Assembly: GCF_014898815.1 (NCBI RefSeq)
Contig: NW_026515445.1
Coordinates: 434,001-498,000, forward strand
Source of the DNA: Panonychus citri
Lineage: Eukaryota; Arthropoda; Arachnida; Trombidiformes; Tetranychidae
DNA: 64,000 nt
Reading direction: 5' to 3'
Shown here: piece by piece, positions 50,586 to 58,101 of the stretch
Layout of the letters: every line of letters starts with the position of its first letter
Numbering within the stretch: position 1 is the first letter of the stretch
The notes under the pieces: generated by a model
What the model saw: the letters and a program-made list of their open reading frames with translations, nothing else
Told to the model about the DNA's origin: nothing
The model's database searches: none
Made by a program: the position numbers and the translations under genes

Positions 50586-51833
50586 TTATGATTCATTTTC
50601 GGTTGATTGTTTCTCTGATTCTTTGTCTGAATCTTTTTCTGATTCTTTACCAGATTCACTATCAGATTCTTGAGTTGATTCAGTCTTTGGTTTCGAGATT
50701 TGGTCTTCCGTTTCATTTTTTTCGACAATTTCTTCGGTGTTTTCAGTACCACTTTTCGAAGTGTTTTCTTCCACCTCTTCATGTTCACCGATATCTCCGA
50801 TCTCTACGGTCTCTAGAACCTCTCCAATCTCTTCAATCTCTTCTTCTTCTTCATTTTCGATTACCTTGTTTTCCTCGATTTCGTCGATTTGTTCCCCAAT
50901 AACGACTTCCTCTTGCTCTTCCTCTTCTTCTTGTTCCTCTTCGTCCTGATCTTCCTCTTCGATTAGGCTTCCATTTTGATCAATCTTCTCACCAATTAGC
51001 TCATTCTCTTCAATTCTTAAATCAACTAATTTAGATTCTTCCAATGACTTACGAATTACCATTCGTTCCTCCAATTCTTTAGTGAGTAATCTCTCCTTGG
51101 CCTTGTAATCTTCGAGCAAGGTTTTATCGCCAAGACGGACATTTTTAAATGTCTCTTCCAAATAGGCCACATCTCTTTGGTATTGATCGGCCTCTTTCAC
51201 CAATTTTCTGTTCAATTTGTCGATTTCCTTGACATGACCAAATAGATTATCCTTGAGGAGACTACGACGTTTACGTGTTTCCTTTAATTGTCGCTTCAAA
51301 CAATCTCGTAATCGAGTTGTTATCGCTAAATGTTCATCGATCTTCTCCTTGGTCGAGGTCAATTGTCCAATTTTTTCCATTACATTTTGTTGAAAATTAT
51401 TAAATTCTTCAGTTTTACTTTCCAATTCTCTTTTCTCCTTTTCTTTCAATTCTTCGTCGACCTTTGCCATTTGAGTGACCAGTGCGTCGATATCGGCTAA
51501 ACATCCAGTTAGATAAACTTCCTCGTTTTTGAGAACTTCGATCTCCTTGTCGATCAATTGTTCACGACGAACGGGATCAATTGTAAATCGAGCAAGAGTT
51601 CGATTAAGACTCTCAGAGGGTAAACCCAAATCAAGAGAATCCATATCAGGAGTGGTCAATAACTCTTCGACCTCAGCGAGTGATGATGAGCCTCTATTGC
51701 GATTCAATGGTGATCCTCGTAATTTAGCCAAACCATAATTCAATTGTTCAAGAAGTTGATTCTTAATTACCGCTAAACTGTTGATTCGTCGTCGACGAGG
51801 AAAGGTAAGTGTCTCGAGGCCAGATTCTGACAT
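50586..51833 (-). CDS. Coiled-coil protein with acidic C-terminal tail, function unrecognised
   Basis: Single-exon ORF of 415 residues from ATG 51833 (MSESGLETLTFPRRRR); the frame stays open for 16 codons upstream but without an ATG. A basic N-terminus (RRRRINSLAVIKNQLLEQL) leads into a long predicted coiled coil at about residues 80-275, with heptad-like Leu/Ile spacing and many Glu/Lys. An acidic tail of about 140 residues follows: Glu runs, then a KESEKDSDKESEKQ-type Ser/Glu/Lys repeat. I do not recognise the family. A structural or tethering role is all the composition suggests. It is divergent from MED8 with about 750 bp between start codons, so shared promoter sequence is likely. The uninterrupted reading frame and lack of introns fit a real intronless gene rather than a retained intron. 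Confidence 0.78.
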   Translation of the reverse strand: MSESGLETLTFPRRRRINSLAVIKNQLLEQLNYGLAKLRGSPLNRNRGSSSLAEVEELLTTPDMDSLDLGLPSESLNRTLARFTIDPVRREQLIDKEIEVLKNEEVYLTGCLADIDALVTQMAKVDEELKEKEKRELESKTEEFNNFQQNVMEKIGQLTSTKEKIDEHLAITTRLRDCLKRQLKETRKRRSLLKDNLFGHVKEIDKLNRKLVKEADQYQRDVAYLEETFKNVRLGDKTLLEDYKAKERLLTKELEERMVIRKSLEESKLVDLRIEENELIGEKIDQNGSLIEEEDQDEEEQEEEEEQEEVVIGEQIDEIEENKVIENEEEEEIEEIGEVLETVEIGDIGEHEEVEENTSKSGTENTEEIVEKNETEDQISKPKTESTQESDSESGKESEKDSDKESEKQSTENES

Positions 51834-52583
51834 GATCGATCCAATAAACGAATGTAACAAAGAAATAAAAAAATGACCCAACTAAATAATCACAAAAAAA
51901 TTGATCAAGTGCAAACAAAAAAGGTTAATCAACAAATGAAATTAACTAATACAATTACACTTGTCAAGTTATTGATAAGATTATATAAGATGCGAAAAAT
52001 TGAAAGAGAAAACAATTAGTCAACTCGAATCCAGTAATTGTTAGGTAATCGTGGACATTAAAGTAAAAAAATAATCTTAAAGAAAACATAATTACTATTC
52101 TAATTGTTGGAGTTAATTAGTTAAAGGATCTTAATTGTGAAGATGAAAATTTTTCTTCTTTTAATTTTTAGTGAAGAAAAGAAAATTAGTTCTATTTTCC
52201 AACAAGAGATGGTGCCACTTACGCTTCTCTTCTTGGATCCAAATAGTAATCGGATCCGAGAATTTAATTGTTTACAATTAAAGTTTTATTGTTTTGGAAC
52301 AATTTTCTCAGTGATTTAATTTGGAGCTGTTGTTTGTTTGTATTCCGATGAAAGGTTAGGAATCACTGTCATGGGTAACGGAGGAATTCATGGTAAGTTT
52401 AAGATGAAATTCGATGATGGATTGAGATACTTTTACTTGGATTCGGTTTTTTGTTTTTCTTTTCAAATTTTGATTTGTAATTTTTTTTATTTCTGTGATT
52501 GTTTTTGTCGCAATTGATTAAGTTTTCTTGATTGGTTTTACTTTTTAAACCATTTGATTGGAACAATTTAGATTCTATTCAAG
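51834..52583. promoter_or_regulatory. Divergent promoter region, coiled-coil gene and MED8 (with MED8 leader intron)
   Basis: Between the two divergent start codons. A likely MED8 leader intron runs 52393-52571: donor ATG|gtaagt, acceptor caatttag. Splicing would join an upstream ATG (52390-52392) in frame (M-ILFK-MMEREEK), so a slightly longer N-terminus is possible. No TATA box was assigned. Confidence 0.5.
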
Positions 52584-53333
52584 ATGATGGAAAGAGAGGA
52601 GAAAGTATTGGACATTGTCTTGGAATCTTTGATCAGTAGGTGTCAAGAGATTAAAAAATCTCTCATCTCTTTCTTGTATCGGTTGGAAAATGATTATCAA
52701 AAGCTTGATTGGCCTGCATTTTTGGACAATTTTGCTCTCATCTCAGGTCAGATAAACAACATGATGAAGATATTGAAAAACGAGAAAACGCCACCTCTTC
52801 GAAATCGTATTCTTTTACCACTGTTACTTGCTCCTGATCGAGATGAAGACTTGGCCACATTAACGGAAGGACGAGTGGTCGCTTTTAATCATGAAATGGT
52901 TCCCGATTATCTGAGAACAAAATTAGAACCAGAGATCGAAGCGATAGAAGCTAAATTGTCTGCAAAAGCCATGCAAATCAACCCAGAAACTGGATCAAAA
53001 CATATAACCAGTGTCAACAAGATTGCTAATCACATTCTCGAGCTAATTAAAAACATCAAAGAAGATTGGGAAAGTGAATCAAGTCAAAGAACCTCCATTC
53101 CAGTTACATCATCAATACAGGATACAAACACAATTTTGGCCGCGATTTACTTAGGTAAAGGATTGAAACCCGTTCCAACTATGGTTCCAAAACCAGGACC
53201 AGCACCAGGAGTTGCGATGGGTCCACAAGGTCCAAATCAAACTGGTCCACGTCCCCCTGGCATGGGTAAAGCTCCAAGTGCAATTAAGACCAACATAAAA
53301 TCAGCATCACAAAACAATCCATACAACAGATAA
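52584..53333 (+). CDS. MED8: Mediator complex subunit 8
   Basis: Head-module subunit of the Mediator coactivator, nuclear, contacting MED18/MED20 and TBP. Single coding exon of 249 residues, close to the roughly 250-270 of animal MED8. Start MMEREEKVLDIVLESLISRC corresponds to the family start MQREEKQLEASLDALLSQ. Diagnostic blocks: RLENDYQKLDWPAFLDNFAL, ISGQINNMMKILKNEKTP, LRNRILLPLLLAPDRDEDL, TEGRVVAFNHEMVPDYLRTK, a Pro/Gly-rich linker at about 205-230, and the conserved tail AIKTNIKSASQNNPYNR. A potential AATAAA lies near 53464. It is divergent from the coiled-coil gene and upstream of the FLYWCH gene. Confidence 0.97.
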   Translation: MMEREEKVLDIVLESLISRCQEIKKSLISFLYRLENDYQKLDWPAFLDNFALISGQINNMMKILKNEKTPPLRNRILLPLLLAPDRDEDLATLTEGRVVAFNHEMVPDYLRTKLEPEIEAIEAKLSAKAMQINPETGSKHITSVNKIANHILELIKNIKEDWESESSQRTSIPVTSSIQDTNTILAAIYLGKGLKPVPTMVPKPGPAPGVAMGPQGPNQTGPRPPGMGKAPSAIKTNIKSASQNNPYNR

Positions 53334-53758
53334 TCAATCATCAAAATCAGTTGTAATCCTTAATTCCAACCTCTTTAAAAACATAACCAACAAATTGATA
53401 ATCACAATGAATCACAACAACCTGTAAACAATAACAAACAATTGATAAATCCAATTACTCTCATAATAAACTTACTCTGTTTTCCCAATCAACACAAACC
53501 CAGAATCATTTTCCTAACCACCAACAAACAGATAATCCCAATAACCAAACATAAATTAGTAAATCAAATCAGAGAAGAGAAAAAAAAAATGGATTCGAAA
53601 AATTGATCGACCATATTACCCAAAACTCTCAAACTAACAAACATTCAATTGCACCAAAAACTCGACTAAACCAGAGAATTAGAAGATTAATCACAAATCA
53701 ATCGAAAGCGAAATCATCGAAAAGACCAAAATCAACTCGATAAAAAAAAAGAAAACAC

Positions 53759-54030
53759 GAAATGAGTTCAATTCTAAAGGGATTCTAGTCCGGAATAAGA
53801 GCAAAAAAAGCCAATCATTGAATGGACACAATCGGTAAGAGATAAACAAGAAATGATAGAGACAATTGTCTTCTATTGATGGAAAAAATTGATCAGATTA
53901 AATCAACAAAATCTAGTGGTCATTTTGTCGCGAAATTATCATGTCTTGTTTATCTCTTACCAATTGTGTCCATTCAATGATTAGCTTTTTGTGCTCTCAT
54001 TCCGGATACTCTTTAGAATTCAAATTCTCG
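53759..54030. repeat. Long inverted repeat, ~95-bp arms, between MED8 and the FLYWCH gene
   Basis: Left arm 53759-53857 and right arm 53938-54030 are inverted copies separated by about 80 bp. The best stretch, caatcattgaatggacacaa on to gtaagagataaacaag, is nearly perfect over 40 bp; outer parts such as aattctaaag pair with one or two gaps. The remaining spacer includes agacaattgtct, itself palindromic. Transcribed, it would form a long hairpin. It may be a foldback MITE, a hairpin RNA locus or part of the MED8 3' region. No clear target-site duplication was found. Confidence 0.8.
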
Positions 54031-54226
54031 CTCCTGAAGAAGAGGAAAAAAAAGAGGAGCATCTAAAATCTGTTACAGATGAAAACATACAAAATGTGTA
54101 ATATTTTTGTTCCATCACAATTAATTGATTGTTGTTCTTGTTTCTAGTCCTATTTTTGTATTTTAATTGTTATTTTTGTTCTTTTAATTTTCTATTCGAA
54201 AGGAATTCCATTCTGTTGAGAAGACG

Positions 54227-55241
54227 ATGACTTTGGTTCGGTTTATCAAGAATTCCCGAAACAATGACACTCTGATTGCTGGTGATTTCATCTTCAGACG
54301 GAACAAGTGTAGAGATGAAAAGGTTTACTGGAAGTGTAGGAAAACCGCTTGTCCAGCAAAGATCACGACTCACAATGGTAAAGTGATGGGTCACTTTTTG
54401 AAACACAACCATGATGATACTAATCAGGAAGAGATAACTCGCCTGGAGGGTTTATCACCGCCAACAAATTACCAGGTAAACAAAATGGAGAGAAGCAAAA
54501 CAAAAAAGAGAGCAACTTCTCTCATTGTCAAGATCCATTATTATTACTATGGATGTTTTTGTTTTCTTTTTTCTTTTTTATTCTATTCTCTTAAAATTTG
54601 ATTGTTCTTCTTAACTGATTGATAATCATTTTCTTCTCTTCTTTGTTGATTAGCAAATAGCCCAAGATGAGGAACAAGTCACTCAAGTAATAGTCAGCAC
54701 AGGAGAACCTTTTGGAGAATATTCTTTCAACAGTTCGGGAAGTAGTTACATCGAAACCTCTGGTGAAGAAGCTCAATTACAACAACAATCAATCAATCCA
54801 CAATTAGAAGCGAGTACAAGTATAGCAAAAGCTTCAACATCTTCATCCCTTCAATCAGCTGTTAAAGAGATTAGTGAATCACAGAAGAAGATTGAAGAAT
54901 TGGTTAACAATTTAATCTCATCAACGGAAAGTGATTCCCTTCAGACGGAAAATCTTAGATTAAAAGCTGAACTGGAGGAAGTGGTTCGCACTTGGTCAGC
55001 TGAAATGACCGATAAAGAGATGAGGTTACAAGAGGAGACCAGAAAATCTGAGGCAATCCAACGTGACCTAGAATTACAGTTAAATGCTGAAAGAGAAGAG
55101 AAAACTAAATTAGAGATGGAAAATGAACAATTGAAACAATTAATTCAATCCTATGAGATGCAGGATAAAGAGGAGGAAGATCAACAAACTTTCACATTGG
55201 AAGAAGTGACTGAACAATTGTGCCATCAAGATGATGTGTAA
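54227..55241 (+). CDS. FLYWCH zinc-finger protein with C-terminal coiled coil
   Basis: Two exons, 54227-54475 and 54654-55241, phase 0, giving 278 residues. The N-terminal FLYWCH domain (about residues 2-62) has VRFIKNSRNNDTLIAGDFIF, then YWKCRKTACPAKI, then HFLKHNHDDT: the Cys-Cys-His-His zinc ligands and the aromatic signature. FLYWCH domains bind DNA or protein; mod(mdg4) of Drosophila is the classic example. Exon 2 is Ser/Gln-rich, then strongly coiled coil (from about KKIEELVNNLI through LEMENEQLKQLIQSYE), ending in an acidic tail. A sequence-specific DNA-binding dimer is a reasonable inference, but target and partner are unknown. The 3' end of its intron and the start of exon 2 are partly copied at 56590-56690. 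Confidence 0.85.
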
Positions 55242-55626
55242 TTAGCACCATAGAGAAGCGAAAAAAAAACTCCTGTAAATTAAGATTCTTAGAATATAAT
55301 CAACCAACTACAATCAATAGTAATCGTAATTCGGACCAGATTTTCCTCTTTCCAATTAGAATCACTAATCATCTTCACCATCATCATCATTTGTTTTCTC
55401 TCTCTCACCTTTGTTACATCTCAAGTATTCTCAGTGTGAAAAAAAAGACCAAAGATAATTAACTTGATCACCATACTCATCAACTTTATCAAAGAATCTC
55501 ATAGATTATTATCTCTCTATTTTTAATCGTAATCAACTGACGACAATTAACTTGGTGAAGATGATCCATTCTCGATTGTGAAACCAATTCCATTCAATCA
55601 TTTTGGAAAATGGATTCTATATCCTT
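55242..55626. other. 3' flank of the FLYWCH gene
   Basis: A+T-rich and ORF-free, expected to include the 3' untranslated region. Nothing else was recognised. Confidence 0.4.
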
Positions 55627-56138
55627 CATCATATTACATAGATACCATATTAACACTGATGACAATTAACTTAATCACTTGGTCTCTATTTTTACTAAAT
55701 TTTTAATTTATTTTATTGTGATTTCAGGAAAAACGAAAATAATTCAATTAAATGTAAACCAATATTGAAACAAAACCTGTTAACATGATTATCTCATTTT
55801 AATCATCATGTATCAATGGTGATTACAATTAAATCTTACAATTGTTTCATTGAAATTAAAAGTAAAAGTAAAACAAAACTCAACAATTTATACAAAATTT
55901 TTTCCAATTTTCTCTCGTTTCCTTTGAAAACAGAGCTTAAGGTCGGGTTTTCTGCTCCATTAGATGGACAGTGCCCGTTGGACACTAGTCAGCTGATGAA
56001 AATACTAATTCCAAAATAGTCACTTCCGTTTTGTAAACAGTATCCATGTTGAAAAGTCTAATTGTTCCTGAAATCATGTATCAAATTACTAGTTGCTATG
56101 ACCGTGGACCATATTGATTCGGAACAGTTTATGTCTCT

Positions 56139-56459
56139 ATGGATTTCAATGAACTGCGTGAAAAAATGGGCCTTGAATACAACGACACCCAAGTTCGTGA
56201 AACTGTTCTCATGTTCAGACGGCCTGATTCCTACCCCATGGACTGGCCTAAAGTTACCAAAGATCTTCAATATTGGGAAACGTCTGGACAGACTTGGGAT
56301 AAGGAGAAAGCTGAACGTTTCTATTGTATTTTCGGCCATATCAAAGCCGCTAAATTTTTGGGCTGTCCAAAGATCTTGTCATGGGAGAAGCGTTTCAATG
56401 TCGACTTGAATTCCCGTGAAGGTTTTGTCCCTCGTTCATGGATTAAGGCTCGTTACTAA
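56139..56459 (+). CDS. Orphan protein, W-W-FY family member 2 (N-terminally shortened)
   Basis: 106-residue ORF starting MDFNELREKMGLEYND. It is paralogous to the next ORF: ELREK.G, MDWPK, YW then TWDKEKAERFY, KAAKFLGCPKILSWEKRFNV, a strong match through the whole core. In this copy the ATG equivalent to the neighbour's start (56075) is followed in the same frame by a TGA at codon 14, so only the internal ATG can be used and about 21 codons of N-terminus are lost. The C-terminus differs (SREGFVPRSWIKARY). Family unknown; see member 1 for the shared Trp spacing. It may be functional with a short N-terminus or a decaying copy. Confidence 0.5.
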   Translation: MDFNELREKMGLEYNDTQVRETVLMFRRPDSYPMDWPKVTKDLQYWETSGQTWDKEKAERFYCIFGHIKAAKFLGCPKILSWEKRFNVDLNSREGFVPRSWIKARY

Positions 56460-56531
56460 CCGATGTACCGTTTTTCACTCTCACGATAAACTGACCTTCC
56501 TTTTCAAACAAATATGATATTTCAAAATATT

Positions 56532-56573
56532 GGTGAGAGCTGATCATTGGATTGAACTTTCATGGGAATTTTG
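56532..56573 (+). repeat. Fragment matching a Su(H) exon (from about 59338-59379)
   Basis: 42 aligned bases with 7 differences, same orientation on the + strand. It contains gaactttcatgggaattttg against gaacttgcatggaaattttg in the Su(H) exon. This is the most diverged of the copied pieces and the least certain. Confidence 0.5.
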
Positions 56574-56589
56574 TTTTTTTAATTATCTT

Positions 56590-56690
56590 TTCATTTGATT
56601 GTTCTTCCTACTGATTCTCATTGAATTCACAATTAATTTCTTCTCTTTTTTTTTGATTAGCCAAAGATGAGGAACAAGTCACTCAAGTTA
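56590..56690 (+). repeat. Fragment copied from FLYWCH intron end and exon 2 start
   Basis: The sequence tttgattgttcttc...ttctcttt...gattag then ccaaagatgaggaacaagtc and actcaagt repeats 54599-54689. About 28 of 30 bases match across the exon part. Seven bases (caaatag) directly after the original splice site are missing, and two AG dinucleotides flank the missing piece. Confidence 0.75.
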
Positions 56691-56950
56691 TAAATTCATT
56701 ATATTATATAGATAACATTTTAACACTGATGACAATTAACTTAATCACTTGGCCTCTATTTTTGTTGAATTTTTAATTCATTTTATTGGGACTTTAGAAA
56801 AACGAAAACAATTCAATTAAATGTAAACCAATATTGAAACAAAATGTGTTAACCTAATTATTTCGTTTAATCATCTGTATCAATGGTGATTACAATTGAA
56901 TCTTACTATTGTTTCATTGAAATTAAAAGTAAAAAACGTAACAATTTATG

Positions 56951-57107
56951 CATCTTGTTTGTCTAATTTTCGAATAACCTTAAAGAAGAATAAAAAAGTT
57001 CGAAAAAAAACATTACTTCGAAATGTTAAAAGTTGGGTGAATCACAATTTACTAATCGTGGCAGTGCCATTCCAGTGTCAGCGCAAACGAGTTGATTGTG
57101 AACAAAG
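56951..57107 (+). repeat. Fragment copied from Su(H) exon-intron-exon with internal deletion
   Basis: 56951-57091 aligns with 58968 to about 59108, crossing the 5' part of one Su(H) exon, a complete intron and the 3' part of the next. Shared runs include agttcgaaaaaaaa, ttcgaaatgttaaa, gttgggtgaatcac and atcgtggcagtgccattcca. It then jumps about 90 bp to ttgattgtgaacaaag, matching ttgattgtaaacaaag at 59199-59214. Orientation is the same as the source. It is non-coding here. Confidence 0.88.
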
Positions 57108-57265
57108 CTGATTGCTAATCACATTTTCCTTTGAAAAACAGAGCTAAAAGCGATTGAATTTGTCCTGACCACTAGATGGACACTCGTCAGAAAATGAAAA
57201 GAGACATCTCCATTTTCATTTGTAAACAGTATTTATAGTTGAGAAGACTAATTGTTCCTTAAATC

Positions 57266-57661
57266 ATGTCCGAATTTGCTCGCAATGAAATCGATATCTA
57301 TTATAAAACAGTTCTCCGCTCTATGAATTTGCAAGAATTACGTGAAAAATTGGGTTTTTCATGGAGCAACGACCAAATTGCTCGATTTGCTCTCTGGTTC
57401 ACCCGATGCGATGTATACACTTATATGGACTGGCCTAAATTGGCATCAGATTTTCAATACTGGGACAAGTCTGGACTGACCTGGGATAAGGAGAAAGCTG
57501 AACGTTTCTATCGTATTTTCGGCCAAGAATATATCAGAGCCGCTAAATCTTTGGGCTGTCCAAAGATCTCATCATGGGAGAAGCGTTTCAATGTCGACTT
57601 GGGTCTCCGTGCCGATGCCCAAGACTGCGACCGATTGGGACTGGAGTCACTCCGCTTGTGA
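57266..57661 (+). CDS. Orphan protein, W-W-FY family member 3
   Basis: 131-residue ORF from ATG 57266 (MSEFARNEIDIYYKTV). The core NLQELREKLGFSWSNDQIAR, MDWPKLASDFQYWDKSGL, TWDKEKAERFYRIFGQEY and LGCPKISSWEKRFNVDL has conserved Trp and aromatic positions that could form three or more helices, loosely Myb/SANT-like (inference only). The last eight residues and the TGA stop (from about 57637) lie in a 53-bp piece matching the antisense of a Su(H) exon, so the present C-terminus is chimeric. An AATAAA-like signal (aattaataaaata) lies near 57842. I do not recognise the family. Confidence 0.55.
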   Translation: MSEFARNEIDIYYKTVLRSMNLQELREKLGFSWSNDQIARFALWFTRCDVYTYMDWPKLASDFQYWDKSGLTWDKEKAERFYRIFGQEYIRAAKSLGCPKISSWEKRFNVDLGLRADAQDCDRLGLESLRL

Positions 57662-57689
57662 TGAGACCTCGACCTTCGTAAAATGTATA
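57637..57689 (+). repeat. 53-bp fragment matching a Su(H) exon, supplying the ORF stop
   Basis: Aligns with 58718-58770 with about three substitutions. Shared runs include gatgagacctcgaccttcgt and aaaatgtata. It runs in the same + orientation as the source, hence antisense to Su(H), and it overlaps the last codons of the preceding ORF. Confidence 0.9.
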
Positions 57690-58101
57690 ATTTACTTAAC
57701 CACCTGTTGGTTGATTTAATTGGCTCGATCAATCAACTAATTAACTTCATCAATTTCATTGAACTCACTTGTTCACAAGCAAAATTTGCTTTAAGTTAAT
57801 TATAAATTTATATCAAATCTGTATTTGTAACAAATGATACAATTAATAAAATATAATATTTACATAAATTAAATGTTGGTTATTTACAATTTATAGTTAA
57901 TTTTGTTTCTTTGTGTTTGTGCGACATGTTGATTGACTAAATAGTTTTATGTGCGTGTTGATTGTGAGGGTCTTATTTGTTTAAATATGTAGATTATTGT
58001 TTGTATAGATTGACTTAATTGAATTGAAAAAAAATATATTCATCCAATAATAAATTAAGAGATGTATCAAGTTTAGGATTTCACATAAATTGTGAGTCAG
58101 G
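57690..58101. other. Convergent 3' region between orphan ORF and Su(H)
   Basis: A+T-rich. It contains AATAAA-like words near 57845 (+ strand) and should include the Su(H) 3' untranslated region. No other feature was seen. Confidence 0.45.

Larger units (their letters stand above)
55627..57660. repeat. Diverged tandem duplication, units 55627-56460 and 56696-57660
   Basis: Both units share in order: aacactgatgacaattaact, tcaattaaatgtaaaccaat, atcaatggtgattacaatt, tttcattgaaattaaaagta, cctttgaaaa...cagagct, tagatggaca, tgtaaacagtat, gactaattgttcc (gtctaattgttcc in the first unit) and then an orphan ORF. The second unit carries an extra insert copied from Su(H) (56951-57107) between the AT-rich leader and cctttgaaaaa. 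Non-coding parts still align well by eye, so the duplication is not ancient. Confidence 0.85.

Noticed and set aside
51833..51881. Longer N-terminus for the coiled-coil protein
   Set aside because: The extended frame begins at TTG, not ATG; the first ATG is at 51833.
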